A stretch of 64,000 nt of DNA from Pseudomonas sp. ERMR1:02 (GCF_002277815.1 NZ_NKJI01000014.1:1-64000); one strand, 5' to 3'; positions 36,918 through 46,216 are shown, counted from the first letter of the stretch. Notes: generated by a model from the sequence alone, not told the origin. Program-made: numbers and translations.

Positions 36918-38552
36918 GTGCCCAGTCTGCGAAACATGCCCATCAGCCGGCGCCTTTGGCTGATTTTGCTAGCGTCCATGTTGATGTTGTTGGCACTTGT
37001 CACGTTGATGCTGCAAAACAGTTACAGCCATCTCTACATGGCCAAGGTTCAGCAAACCCGAAACGCGGTGGAAAACACCCTCGGTGTATTCAGTTACTTC
37101 CAAAGCCTGGAGCAGGCTCACAAGCTGACTCGAGAACAAGCCCAGGAGCAGGCTCGGGAAATGGTTCGCGGCATGCGCTATGCCGGCCAGGAATACTTTT
37201 TCATCGAGAACCTGCAGCCGGTCATGATCATGAATCCGGTCAACACAAAGTTGGAGGGGCAGGATGTCAGCGACTTGAAGGATAGCAACGGTTTTCAGTT
37301 CAGCATGGAGATCATGCGCATCGTCCGAGAGCAAGGTGCAGGGATGCTTGCGTACACCTGGCCCAAACTGGGTCATAACGAACCCGTGGACAAGGTTTCC
37401 TACGTCGCCTTGTTCGAACCCTGGGGCTGGGTGCTCGGCACGGGTATGTACATCGATGACATCAACGCACAGTTTCGCAAAGACCTGACGCAGATGGCGC
37501 TGTTGGGGCTATTGAGCGCTCTGGTGCTGGCCACTTTCATCAGTCTGATCGTGCACAGTATTTCACGCCCCCTCAGGCAAACCGTCGAAGCCATGGCCAA
37601 TATCGCCAGTGGCGAAGGCGATCTCACTCTTCAATTACAGGTCAGCGGTCGTGACGAGCTAAGTGCTTTGGGCACGCACTTCAACGTGTTCACTGACAAA
37701 TTACGCCAGGTCATTGCAGAGTTGCTGGGGGTGGCGCAGCTACTCGAGGACGCCGCCCATTCCCTCAGCGACAGCGCCAATATGGCGCAGCAGCAAAGCG
37801 GCGAACAATCCCAGCAAATGGAAATGGTGGCAACTGCAATCAATGAGGTGGCCTACAGCGTGCAGGATGTTGCCAAGAATGCTGAGCACGCCTCCAATGA
37901 AGTGCGCAGTGCCGAGCAGCAGGCTGAGCGCGGTTTAGTCAGTATCGATCGCAGTTTGAACCAGATTGATCAGTTATCCACGACCATTGCGCAGGCCGTC
38001 GATGCGATTCAGGCGCTGGCGCTGGACAGTACTCAAATTGGCGGCGTGCTGGCAGTGATCCATGCGATCGCCGAGCAGACCAACCTGTTGGCGCTTAACG
38101 CGGCCATTGAGGCGGCTCGAGCGGGGGAGCAGGGGCGAGGTTTTTCCGTGGTGGCTGACGAAGTACGTCTGCTGGCTCAGCGCACCCAGCAGGCAACGTC
38201 GGAAATTCAAGTGATGGTCGAGCAGCTGCAGAGCAAATCCAGCGCGGCGGTCGAAGCGATCAACGACAGCAGCGAAGCCTCCAGACTGACAGTGGAGCAA
38301 GCCAGTCAGGCCGGTGCCAGCTTGAATCAAATCGCCGGGATGTTACGCAACATCAGCGGGCTGGGGGCCTCTATCGCCAGCGCGACGCTGCAACAGACGC
38401 ATGTGGTCGACGAAATCAATCAGAGCGTCGCCCATACGACCAGCCTGGCGCACAACAACGCGCAATCGGCAGCGGAATCCAACACCGCCAGCAAGAACCT
38501 GGGGCAGGTGGCGTTGCAATTGAATCGGCTGCTGGGGCAGTTTCGGGTCTAG
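36918..38552 (+). CDS. Methyl-accepting chemotaxis protein with sCache_2 sensor
   Basis: 544-residue chemoreceptor. A cytoplasmic start, TM1 (LWLILLASMLMLLALVTLML, about 14-33), a periplasmic single-Cache domain (YFFIENLQPVMIMNP...GAGMLAYTWPK, FEPWGWVLGTGMYIDD), TM2 (about 196-216), HAMP, then the signalling hairpin with the conserved tip EQTNLLALNAAIEAARAGEQ. I chose the GTG at 36918 because TAGGAG stands seven bases before it; an upstream ATG at 36894 has no ribosome site. It lies beside a porin and the catabolic operon and may steer the cell to the pathway substrate. Confidence 0.88.
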   Translation: MPSLRNMPISRRLWLILLASMLMLLALVTLMLQNSYSHLYMAKVQQTRNAVENTLGVFSYFQSLEQAHKLTREQAQEQAREMVRGMRYAGQEYFFIENLQPVMIMNPVNTKLEGQDVSDLKDSNGFQFSMEIMRIVREQGAGMLAYTWPKLGHNEPVDKVSYVALFEPWGWVLGTGMYIDDINAQFRKDLTQMALLGLLSALVLATFISLIVHSISRPLRQTVEAMANIASGEGDLTLQLQVSGRDELSALGTHFNVFTDKLRQVIAELLGVAQLLEDAAHSLSDSANMAQQQSGEQSQQMEMVATAINEVAYSVQDVAKNAEHASNEVRSAEQQAERGLVSIDRSLNQIDQLSTTIAQAVDAIQALALDSTQIGGVLAVIHAIAEQTNLLALNAAIEAARAGEQGRGFSVVADEVRLLAQRTQQATSEIQVMVEQLQSKSSAAVEAINDSSEASRLTVEQASQAGASLNQIAGMLRNISGLGASIASATLQQTHVVDEINQSVAHTTSLAHNNAQSAAESNTASKNLGQVALQLNRLLGQFRV

Positions 38553-38639
38553 AGCATCGTCGTTGCAGCAGTGTACCGGTTGTTGTTCCGTTCACTATCG
38601 ACCCTCGATAGTGCCTATTGAGAGCGTGAGGTTGCCAGG

Positions 38640-39349
38640 ATGTTTGTTGTTGATGCTGTCGAGTCGCAGGGGCTGTGCCATGACCTCGACGAGCCCAAAG
38701 CCTGTGCGCAACGACTCAGGCAGATGATCGAACTGCAGGAGCGCGAGCGTTGTCATCTCGCACGGGAACTGCATGACGATGTGGGGCAATTGTTAACCCT
38801 CATCAAGATCAGCGCCAACTCGGTCCTGCGTCATCTTGTAGGGGACCAGGAACAGCGTCAGGCCGCGTTGGTCCGGGTAGTCGACGAGGCGCTGGACAAG
38901 GTGCGCGATCTGTCGAATATGTCGCGTTCGGCGCATTTGGACGGCGTGGGCCCGATCGAAGCCATACACCGGTTGGTGGAGAGAATTCCGCCTGATATGC
39001 CCGATAGCATGCGCGTTCGATTGGAGTGTGCCGAGTTGGAGCCGCGTCCGGATGCCTGTGTTGAAGTCGTGCTGTTCCGAATATCCAAGAGGCATTGAAC
39101 AACGTGCTCAAGCATGGCAGTGCCGGCCTGATCGAAGTAAGACTCAGGCGGCGCAATGACGGGATTCACTTGATGATCGACGATAACGGAAGCGGTTTCG
39201 ACACGGCCGCCGTGATGCACAGCGGTAAGGGTACGGGCTTGAGGAACATGGCCGAAAGAGCCCGGCTTTTAGCCGGGGAGTTCACATTGGACTCAGGCTT
39301 AGGTAGAGATACGCGGATAGAGGTGGTTATACCGGATTCAGCGGCTTGA
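38640..39349 (+). pseudogene. NarL-type histidine kinase without sensor domain, frameshifted
   Basis: A cytoplasmic histidine kinase lacking an input domain. HisKA_3 dimerisation motif with the phospho-His in RELHDDVGQ (about residue 44); the ATPase domain has NNVLKHG and DDNGSGFD, then GLRNMAERARLL. Joining the halves needs one extra base near 39083 (TTCCGAATATCC where FRI-IQEALNN is expected). The same lesion is present in the inverted copy at 48239-48742. No response regulator gene lies next to it. Its 3' part is in a 504-bp inverted repeat. Confidence 0.78.
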
Positions 39350-39381
39350 TCACTCTGGCAACTTCTTCAGCCTGTAGGCTA
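38878..39381. repeat. 504-bp inverted repeat, left copy
   Basis: Matches the reverse complement of 48239-48742 with only about three differences noted by eye. It covers the 3' two thirds of the kinase gene and a few bases of the end of a DmpR-type regulator gene read backwards (complement of AYRLKKLPE-stop at 39350-39381). The two copies enclose the phenol hydroxylase module. Confidence 0.9.
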
Positions 39382-39518
39382 AGTGGGCGTCTGTTTATCC
39401 ACGCACGATGTAGGCGGATGCTACGAGAATGATGCCTTATAACCACAACAGGTTATGGCATTCTGAATCTTAATTCGGCTTCAAGAAACTAATTGGAAAG
39501 ATGTTAAGGAGAGAAGTT
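39382..39518. other. Junction segment with IS66-like end
   Basis: Directly after the repeat, GTGGGCGTCTGTTTA matches the end of an IS66-type transposase gene (HKWASV), which is also found at 40447 and 48743. The rest is AT-rich leader sequence for the repeat-protein gene. Confidence 0.5.
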
Positions 39519-40355
39519 ATGAACCGTAAGATTGTTTCCGGGCTTGTTTTATCAGCAATTGGAATATACATCCTAGGGCCTCAATCGCCGTTACGTACGG
39601 AGGCGCAAGAACTGTCCACCGCAAGCCCTGTAGCGGTTGTGGATAGCCAAACCACACCTACAGCGGTCGCATCTGATGGTGCTGATCATGTCGCCGCCGG
39701 CGCATTGGCACGAAGCGGTGCTGAGCATGGCACAGGCCAGGTGGCCGCCGATGGCGCCGATCATGTCGGCGCAAAAGATCTGGCCGCTGACGGCGCCGAT
39801 CATGTCGGCGCAAAAGATCTGGCCGCTGATGGAGCCGATCATGTCGGCGCAAAAGATCTGGCCGCTGACGGCGCCGATCATGTCGGCGCAAAAGGTCTGG
39901 CCGCTGATGGCGCCGATCATGTCGGCGCAAAAGATCTGGCCGCTGACGGCGCCGATCATGTCGGCGCAAAAGGTCTGGCCGCTGACGGCGCCGATCATGT
40001 CGGAGCAAAAGGTCTGGCCGCTGACGGCGCCGATCATGTCGGCGCAAAAGGTCTGGCCGCTGACGGCGCCGATCATGTCGGCGCAAAAGGTCTGGCTGCT
40101 GACGGCGCCGATCATGTCGGAGCGAAAGGTCTGGCTGCTGACGGCGCCGATCATGTCGGCGCGAAAGGTCTGGCCGCTGACGGCGCCGATCATGTCGGCG
40201 CAAAAGATCTGGCCGCTGATGGCGCCGATCATGTCGGCGCAAAAGGTCTGGCCGCTGACGGCGCCGATCGCGTGGGTAGAAATCAAGTAGCTTCCAATGA
40301 AGCTAGAATTCGGATCGGTGGTATTGGCTCCGATGCGGTGGCTTCATATAGGTAG
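39519..40355 (+). CDS. Secreted protein with 13-residue tandem repeats
   Basis: 278-residue protein not recognised as a named family. MNRKIVSGLVLSAIGIYILG is a signal peptide or anchor. After a short linker come two degenerate units and then thirteen perfect copies of AADGADHVGAK-D/G-L (39744-40250), a degenerate fourteenth and a 21-residue tail. The unit is rich in Asp and His and could bind a metal or form a regular solenoid; this is a guess. I chose the ATG at 39519, with TAAGGAG nine bases before it. Base changes between units are few and mostly D/G at one position, so the array expanded recently. Confidence 0.68.
   Translation: MNRKIVSGLVLSAIGIYILGPQSPLRTEAQELSTASPVAVVDSQTTPTAVASDGADHVAAGALARSGAEHGTGQVAADGADHVGAKDLAADGADHVGAKDLAADGADHVGAKDLAADGADHVGAKGLAADGADHVGAKDLAADGADHVGAKGLAADGADHVGAKGLAADGADHVGAKGLAADGADHVGAKGLAADGADHVGAKGLAADGADHVGAKGLAADGADHVGAKDLAADGADHVGAKGLAADGADRVGRNQVASNEARIRIGGIGSDAVASYR
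39744..40250 (+). repeat. Thirteen tandem copies of a 39-bp repeat
   Basis: Period exactly 39 bases, unit GCCGCTGACGGCGCCGATCA-TGTCGGCGCAAAA-GRTCTG. Main variation is GAT/GGT at one codon and a few silent changes (GAC/GAT, GCC/GCT). Confidence 0.93.
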
Positions 40356-40413
40356 TTTTTCTATCTGTAGGAGTGGCTTCCTCATTCGATTCCTATGGAT
40401 ATGTATCTCTAAA

Positions 40414-40500
40414 GTAGGCGTCCGCCCAACACACCGTGTGTGGTTAAACGGACGCCCACTTATGCGGTAGCAGGTCGGTGATCTCACTCACGCACGAACC
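40414..40500 (-). mobile_element. IS66-family remnant (3' end)
   Basis: Read on the minus strand, the sequence codes SEITDLLPHKWASV then stop, the usual carboxyl end of IS66-type transposases, followed by an end resembling the IS right terminus (GGCGGACGCCTAC at 40426-40414). No transposase body remains. The same end is present at 48743-48785. Confidence 0.72.
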
Positions 40501-40509
40501 CGTTTTTTT

Positions 40510-41420
40510 TCAAAAAGGGATCGTCAACTTCACCCGGTAGGCATTGCCTTCTGCGCGGTTACGAACCCGGGTCTCCTGCTCCCACTTGGCTGTTAAAAAC
40601 CAGCCCTTATCGTTCGTATATTTCACAGAAGGGCCGATCGCTATCGTTCTGCCCTTATTGCTTTCGATACGATCACCGTCTTGCCGGTCGTCCGTGGTCT
40701 GGTAGAGCATGTAACCGCCCACACCCACCACCCAGCCATTACCCAGGCCCCAACCTACTGCTTAGTCCACGTGCAGTTCCTGGCCGGAGCGGTAGTCAGT
40801 AGCGTTATTGCGCTGGTTGAAGTCATACATGGTTTTCGCATCGACGTTGAGCCCCTGCGGGTCAACGGAGGACACCGCCACCACTGGTTCAACCACCCAG
40901 TAATTACGCCCAATATTGGCCAGGTCACCGCGATCGTATTCACCTGATGGCGCAATAAAATCCAGGGCGACAATGCTGTGTAGCTTTTCGCTGTGATGAA
41001 AGCCGAGCGCCGGCCCGAAGATGATGGCGCCCAATCCCTGTTTACTCTGCGACTGGCCGTTGAGCTCAACCTTGAGGTCCACCAGCGGCACGATGGCGTG
41101 GAAGGCAAGGTTTCCACCCAGCGCCTGCTGCTCGGTGACCCAGATCAATCGCGGTGCTATGGCGTTTGCCCGTACCCTGAAGTCCACCGGTACTTTCTCG
41201 CCATGTTGCCTCGCAGGGAATCGGCCTCGTAGTGGCTGACAAAGAACTGCGAATACAAGCCCGGTGGTGGCATGGCGCCGGACATGTAGTTTTCCGCCCC
41301 CATCGGGTAGGAAGATCCACCGCCTTCGGTGGCGTGAACCCCTGCACTGGCAGCCGCCAGCAGGTTCAATCCGACACGGCACAGATGACTCGCATGCTTG
41401 ATTCGCGATACAGCGTTCAT
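40510..41420 (-). pseudogene. Phenol-degradation MetA-type outer-membrane protein, decayed
   Basis: Homologue of the intact protein at 53308-54222 (MetA-pathway phenol degradation family). N-terminal signal region MNAVSRIKHASHL...GVHATEGG, then NYMSGAMPPPG. Two lesions: a one-base loss near 41200 (GCGAGAAAGTACC) and an in-frame TAA at about 40757 in HVD-stop-AVGWGLGNGW where a Tyr is expected. The end YRVKLTIPF is intact. It lies just downstream of the dmp operon and would have been its porin-like partner. Confidence 0.7.
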
Positions 41421-41511
41421 GGTTAATGACCTTTTGTTGTTTTTATGGTCACCCGAAACCCTACTGACCGTTTGAAGGTCAGCAGCGTCCGGCGTTTTGT
41501 TGTGGTTGAAT

Positions 41512-42573
41512 TCAGATGCGTTTGAACAGCGCCGACCGTGTGGTCTCAGTGGCGCCATCGGCAGCGCTGTAGAAACGCTCCATGAAGATGTCGCGTTCAA
41601 ACAGTCGCCCTTGCATTAGGCAAGAAATCGCCGAATCGATCATCACGGGCGGGCCGCACAAGTACGCTTTGCGGCTGCTGAAGCGACCGTCGAAATGCTG
41701 TTTCGCAGCGTCGTGCACGTAGCCCTTGAAGCCCGTCCATTCGGCGTCTTCCGCGGCTTGGCTGAGCGCGGGCACGTAGGTGAAGTTGGCATGGTCCCGC
41801 GCCAACGCCTCGAACAATTCGTGGTTGTAGAGTTCGGCCCGGTTGCGTGCTCCCTGGAACAGCACAATCTGACGCGTATCGCCGGACTCCAGCAGGTCGA
41901 GAATCATCGATTGCGGGCTCGATAGCCCCGAGCCTCCAGCGATGAAAATCAGGTCGCCGCTTTGCGAGGTGCGGACGAAAAACTGCCCATACGGCCCGGA
42001 TAATTCCACCGCATCACCGACCTTCAAGCCTTCGTGAATCTTGCCTGTGGCCCGCCCGCCCTCGACCCGCCGCACGTGCAGTTCAACCTCATCGGCCCGG
42101 CTCGGTGGATTGGCCAGCGAGAACGCCCGCGTGCCGTCCACCCCGGGCAATTGCAGGTTGATGTACTGACCGGCCTGGAATGCCATCGGCCGCTCGAGTT
42201 TGAGGTGCACGCCCTTGATGGTCGGCGACAGATCCACCAGCGCGCTGACCACGGCGCGATAGTCCTCGACGGGATGCCCGAGGAAATCCGGGTCGGCGTC
42301 GATGTCCGCCTCGATCACCATGTCGCTTTGCGGAATCGCACAACAGGCCAGCACCTTGCCTTCGTCACGTTCGATATCCATCAAGGCAAAAGACGATGCC
42401 GCGCCCAGGTCAGCTTCGCCTTCCAGCACCTGAACCTTGCAGGTGGCGCACGTGCCATGGCCGCAGGCGAATGGCAGCCAGACGCCCTGGCGCAACGCCG
42501 CCTGGAGAATGGTCTGGCCCTCTTCCACTTCGATCTGCTCGCCAGTGGGTTCGATGGTTACTTGGTAGCTCAT
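41512..42573 (-). CDS. dmpP: Phenol hydroxylase P5 reductase component
   Basis: 353-residue NADH:ferredoxin-type reductase. Plant-type [2Fe-2S] cluster with Cys37, Cys42, Cys45 (CGHGTCATC) and Cys77; FAD motif (RAFSLANPP) and NAD-binding GGSGLSSPQSMI. It moves electrons from NADH to the hydroxylase DmpLNO. The start MSYQVTIEPTG at 42573 matches the family length; the frame is open further from 42603. Last gene of the dmpKLMNOP operon. Confidence 0.93.
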   Translation of the reverse strand: MSYQVTIEPTGEQIEVEEGQTILQAALRQGVWLPFACGHGTCATCKVQVLEGEADLGAASSFALMDIERDEGKVLACCAIPQSDMVIEADIDADPDFLGHPVEDYRAVVSALVDLSPTIKGVHLKLERPMAFQAGQYINLQLPGVDGTRAFSLANPPSRADEVELHVRRVEGGRATGKIHEGLKVGDAVELSGPYGQFFVRTSQSGDLIFIAGGSGLSSPQSMILDLLESGDTRQIVLFQGARNRAELYNHELFEALARDHANFTYVPALSQAAEDAEWTGFKGYVHDAAKQHFDGRFSSRKAYLCGPPVMIDSAISCLMQGRLFERDIFMERFYSAADGATETTRSALFKRI

Positions 42574-42583
42574 CGCCGTATCC

Positions 42584-42943
42584 TCAGTTGAAGCTGCCGG
42601 CAATGCCGTTCAAGCCAGGTGTATTGAGGTGCAACAGGCTTTTGTGGGCGATTCCGTTATCGATCAGGCTCAACCCGTTGTCTGGGGTGAACGGGTGATC
42701 GTTCAGACGCCACAGCGCCTGGCTGAAGTCGACCCGCTCGGCATCCGGGTGCTGGGAAATCGAGGGCTTGACCACGTGTTCGATGAAGTCGGCGAAGGGC
42801 ATCGCCGGTGGCAGGGGAAAAGTAAACGGGGCGCAGAACATCAGGTGTTTTTCCCAGCACAGGTACACCAGTTGCAGGCCATGGAAATTTTCCTGGCGAT
42901 CCAGGGGTTGGGCCTCATAGGCACCGATGGAAGTCACGGGCAT
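42584..42943 (-). CDS. dmpO: Phenol hydroxylase P4 component (gamma subunit)
   Basis: 119-residue small subunit of the (DmpLNO)2 hydroxylase, the expected length. Sequence features: LVYLCWEKHLMFCAPFTFPL, ALWRLNDHPFTPDNG and SLLHLNTPGLNGI. It sits 63 bases after dmpN and 10 bases before dmpP. Confidence 0.92.
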   Translation of the reverse strand: MPVTSIGAYEAQPLDRQENFHGLQLVYLCWEKHLMFCAPFTFPLPPAMPFADFIEHVVKPSISQHPDAERVDFSQALWRLNDHPFTPDNGLSLIDNGIAHKSLLHLNTPGLNGIAGSFN

Positions 42944-43006
42944 AATCTTGTCCTTCTTGTAATGTGGGTTTGAAGTGGGCCCGCAGGGCCACTTCGGCGC
43001 ATGGGG

Positions 43007-44563
43007 TCAGCCGGTCTTGAGCAGGTCCGGGTCTACGGGGGGCGCAGGCGCGCTGTTGCGATCGTTCGGGTGCCAGTCCTGCCAGCGGCGATGCTCGGCG
43101 GAGCCCAGGTATTCGAAGTTGTCTTGGCCAGGATTGATGTTGTAGTAGTCGCGCACCACCGACTCGACATCGCTGCCACCGCAGTTGCCTTGCAGAATCT
43201 GGTGCACGGGTAGCCAGGCCTGGATGTACTTGGTTGGCTCGTATTGGAAAATGTCGCAGCAGCCCTGGGAGCAAAAGTGATAGCGCTCGCCTTCGTGCTC
43301 GGCACTGCGATGGCTGAGGGTGGTTTGGTCATCCGGTTCGCCGAACGACAGCGGGATCTGGCAGATCTGGCACAGCATCGGCAGGGTCGGGTTGTAAAAA
43401 CGCTCGCCCTTCTCTTGCAGCGCACGCCAGTGTTCAAAACGTGGGCGATAGATCTTGTCGAAGGTGTCCGGGTACTTTTCCGAGAGCCAGTCGAGCTCTT
43501 CGTCGGTTGGCATCCAGGTGTGGAAGTTGGTTGCTTGACTGTATTGGTAGAAAATCGACCAGGCTTGGTGGCTGACGTGATCCTTAGCGATATTGGCCTC
43601 TTCGACATGTTTGGGCGGACGGATGCCGTAGCGCTCAAGGTCCTTGAACAGCGCACCACCCGCCTCTTCGAAATACACGCCCCAGGCCTCGGACCAGGAC
43701 ATGACTTTGTTGGGCAACATGTAGTCCATCATCATTCCGACCAGCGTCAGCAGGCGGTAACCGCGCCAGAACCACTTGTCGATCCAGCGCTGGATAATCG
43801 GCACGTTGTCTTCGTGTTGCTCCAGCAGAAACTTGATCACCTCAAGGCCCAGGGTCATGTGCCGGGCTTCGTCGGACTGCGCGGAGAAACCGAAGGTGAC
43901 TGTGGCCATGTCGCCGTTGAACGCCGCACCGGACATAAACGGAACAAACAGCAAGTTGGTCAGCACGTACTCGAACGAAAACGAGATCGCCGTGAGGAAC
44001 TCGAACGGACCCGCTGTGCGCGCATCTTCGAAGAACGATTTGGGCACCGAAAGGAACCACACGCGGTCGTGCATGTGGGCGAAATCATGCAGGCCGTTGA
44101 AGTGCTTGTTGTAGTGACTCATCGCGTGAATTTGGGTCTGCACGTGGCGCAGTTCGTCGATGGCCTGCATCTGGCAGGCGATGCGCGCACCGGCGCCGCT
44201 GAATTGCCGGCCGACCCGGGCGAAGCCTTGATAGGCCTGGTATTCCAGCGGCGTGACGCCTGACAGGAACAGCTTCAATGCGTTGACGTAACGGGCGTCT
44301 GACAGTGTGGTATGGCCGTTGTTTTGCGAGAACGCATCGAAGATCGCGTAGAGCTTTTTCTCTTTTTCGGCCTGGTATTTCCAATAGGTGTCCATGGTCA
44401 GGCGGAACGGATCTTCCCACTTGTCCCAATCGGTAATCTTGATCCCTTCAAAACGTTCGTGCGGGTAGATGTCCTCGTGGGTCTGGTAGCTCGGCTCCCA
44501 GTCCAGGTCACGGGTCATGCAGCGATATTTTTCTTTGGCATTAAGGCGTTTTTTCACGGCCAT
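43007..44563 (-). CDS. dmpN: Phenol hydroxylase P3 large (alpha) subunit
   Basis: 518-residue catalytic subunit with a carboxylate-bridged diiron centre that hydroxylates phenol to catechol. All six ligands are in place: Glu107, Glu137, His140, Glu198, Glu232, His235 (LEYQA; IDELRH; FEYV; DEARH). C-terminal metal-binding-like CQICQIPLSFGEPDD and a CSQGCCD stretch are also kept. Intact frame. This is the best evidence that the operon could function. Confidence 0.95.
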   Translation of the reverse strand: MAVKKRLNAKEKYRCMTRDLDWEPSYQTHEDIYPHERFEGIKITDWDKWEDPFRLTMDTYWKYQAEKEKKLYAIFDAFSQNNGHTTLSDARYVNALKLFLSGVTPLEYQAYQGFARVGRQFSGAGARIACQMQAIDELRHVQTQIHAMSHYNKHFNGLHDFAHMHDRVWFLSVPKSFFEDARTAGPFEFLTAISFSFEYVLTNLLFVPFMSGAAFNGDMATVTFGFSAQSDEARHMTLGLEVIKFLLEQHEDNVPIIQRWIDKWFWRGYRLLTLVGMMMDYMLPNKVMSWSEAWGVYFEEAGGALFKDLERYGIRPPKHVEEANIAKDHVSHQAWSIFYQYSQATNFHTWMPTDEELDWLSEKYPDTFDKIYRPRFEHWRALQEKGERFYNPTLPMLCQICQIPLSFGEPDDQTTLSHRSAEHEGERYHFCSQGCCDIFQYEPTKYIQAWLPVHQILQGNCGGSDVESVVRDYYNINPGQDNFEYLGSAEHRRWQDWHPNDRNSAPAPPVDPDLLKTG

Positions 44564-44615
44564 GATGGCGCTCCCGAATTCTTGTTATGGATCAAACGCG
44601 GCTGGCGGTTGGTGA

Positions 44616-44888
44616 TCAGCTGTTCCAGTACAGGGAGAAGCTGTCGTCCTCTTCCACAACGTTGCCGCCCAGGGTGATCACGTACATCAGCATTTCCTGG
44701 ATATCCCACGGGCTGCCGGTCAGTTGCTCGACGGTTTCACGACGAATATCCAGCCGGCCCTTGGCCTCGATGCGGATCATCGAAGGCTGGTGCTGGATCT
44801 CGACATGCGGGTTGTCTTGGACAATCGCGTCGACGATCGAGCGCACGTAGTCGGTGTCTTGCAGGTTCATGTAAACAAGGGAAGTCAT
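44616..44888 (-). CDS. dmpM: Phenol hydroxylase P2 regulatory (effector) protein
   Basis: 90-residue cofactor-free coupling protein that binds the hydroxylase and sets the active-site geometry. Features: MTSLVYMNLQDTDYVRSIVD, EIQHQPSMIRIEAKGRLDIR. The start at 44888 gives the family length; the ATG overlaps the dmpL stop (ATGA). Confidence 0.92.
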   Translation of the reverse strand: MTSLVYMNLQDTDYVRSIVDAIVQDNPHVEIQHQPSMIRIEAKGRLDIRRETVEQLTGSPWDIQEMLMYVITLGGNVVEEDDSFSLYWNS

Positions 44889-45880
44889 ACGCTTGCTCCT
44901 GTCAGGCCGATTTTCTTCAGGCGTGCGCTGAACTCGGTACACACCGCGTCCAGCGCGGACTCATCGAGGCCCAGGCCGGCCAGTGGCTGCAGCGCCTCGA
45001 CGGAACGGGCACTCCAATGATCGATCCAGGCTTGCACCAGCGACCCGTTGGCGGGGCTTTCGTTGATCACGGTCTTGAGTAGCGCATCGACCCAGCGCTG
45101 GCTCTCGGCGAACCACAGGCGCATGAACTCGGTCAGCATGCCGACCTGGCCGGCACCGTTGGCTGACAATTGCTCGTCGAGTTTATGGAACAGCAACGGG
45201 TACACCAGGCCATCGCTGACCAGGTTTTGCGCCACAGTCAGTTCGAACCAGTCACGGACCACCAGTGTGTCTTCGACATAGCGGCGCAGGCCCTGCCATG
45301 CCGGGTCGTTCAGCCACTGTTGTTTGGCCTGGGCCAGCAGTAACACGTCGCCGTCATCGAGCATCAGACCGATGCGCGACAGGTACTGGGCGATGCCCAA
45401 TCGGTCCATGGCATGAAACATGTGCATCTGCGTGACGCTGGTGCCAAAGCCGTCGGCGGCGATGTTGCTGTTGTTCATGTTGGCCCCCATTTCGGCGTGC
45501 CGAAGGGGCAACAACAGCTTGCTGATCAGTTGGACGTTCCGGGCGGACAGGCTGGCGAGCATGTCGCGCTTTTCGCAGAACGCGTAATCGTGCTCGGCGT
45601 TTTCCTGCATCTTGGCCCGGGCCTGGACATAGGCGCCGTAGTAGTACTGGCGCGGGTCAGTGACCGCGTACCAGTCGGCCATGACCACCGCGGTGCGGGT
45701 GGCGTCATTGAGCAATTTGTCCGGCTGCCACAGCGGCCGGTAATGGAAATTGGTCGCGGACTCTAGATCGAAACTCGCTTCCTGGTAGCGGCTGGCAACT
45801 TTGTCGCCAAACCGGCGACGCGTGTGGCTGAAGGTGTTGCGGATCGTCTCGACGGTGGTCGTCTTGATCTCGACGCTCAT
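44885..45880 (-). CDS. dmpL: Phenol hydroxylase P1 (beta) subunit
   Basis: 331-residue structural partner of DmpN in the hydroxylase, lacking metal ligands. Typical features: HTRRRFGDKVASRYQEASFD, YYYGAYVQARAKMQEN, TSVTQMHMFHAMDRLG. Overlaps dmpM by four bases and follows dmpK by 30. Confidence 0.93.
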   Translation of the reverse strand: MSVEIKTTTVETIRNTFSHTRRRFGDKVASRYQEASFDLESATNFHYRPLWQPDKLLNDATRTAVVMADWYAVTDPRQYYYGAYVQARAKMQENAEHDYAFCEKRDMLASLSARNVQLISKLLLPLRHAEMGANMNNSNIAADGFGTSVTQMHMFHAMDRLGIAQYLSRIGLMLDDGDVLLLAQAKQQWLNDPAWQGLRRYVEDTLVVRDWFELTVAQNLVSDGLVYPLLFHKLDEQLSANGAGQVGMLTEFMRLWFAESQRWVDALLKTVINESPANGSLVQAWIDHWSARSVEALQPLAGLGLDESALDAVCTEFSARLKKIGLTGASV

Positions 45881-45910
45881 GGAGTGGACTCCTGTAGTTA
45901 TTGTTGGGGC

Positions 45911-46164
45911 TTATTCGGTGTCGCGGGTTTCGCCGTAGCGCCACTTCCGCGCATCGGCGTCGAGGGCATCGGACATTTGTGCGTCCATGTGCTGCACGTG
46001 GTTGTTTTCGCAAATTGCTGGAACGCCTGATGCGGCAGCACCAGCTCGACGAACAGGTCGGGATAGCCGATGGCGAAGTCGAATTCGACGAACGCATCGC
46101 CTGGCTCGCTGCGTACACGGACGTACCGCGGCATTTGATCGAAAGTGCTGTCAGATTGGGCCAT
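45911..46164 (-). CDS. dmpK: Phenol hydroxylase P0 assembly component, one frameshift
   Basis: About 84 residues after repair. DmpK-type proteins help load iron into the hydroxylase and interact with it. The N-terminus (PRYVRVRSEPGDAFVEFDFA, PDLFVELVLPHQAF) is intact. The frame breaks at about 46005 (GCGAAAACAACC where GCGAAAAACAACC is expected, one A missing), after which the second half reads RKWRYGETRDTE and stop. First gene of the operon, directly downstream of the sigma-54 promoter. The loss in an A-run points to a sequence error. Confidence 0.85.
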
Positions 46165-46200
46165 GCTCGGGTACTCCCTTGTTGTTATGCAGGGGTACAG

Positions 46201-46216
46201 AGCAACAACAGTGCCA
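46201..46216 (-). promoter_or_regulatory. Sigma-54 promoter of dmpKLMNOP
   Basis: On the minus strand: TGGCAC-TGTTG-TTGCT, a full match to the -24/-12 consensus (TGGCAC-N5-TTGCW). It lies about 37 bases before dmpK. Confidence 0.92.

Noticed and set aside
39744..40250. 39-bp repeats considered as a CRISPR array
   Set aside because: The repeats are directly adjacent with no spacers and stay in frame as protein code.
39591..40286. Long minus-strand and plus-strand frames within the 39-bp repeat array
   Set aside because: A repeat with length divisible by three keeps several frames open; only the frame with a signal sequence and good ribosome site is supported.
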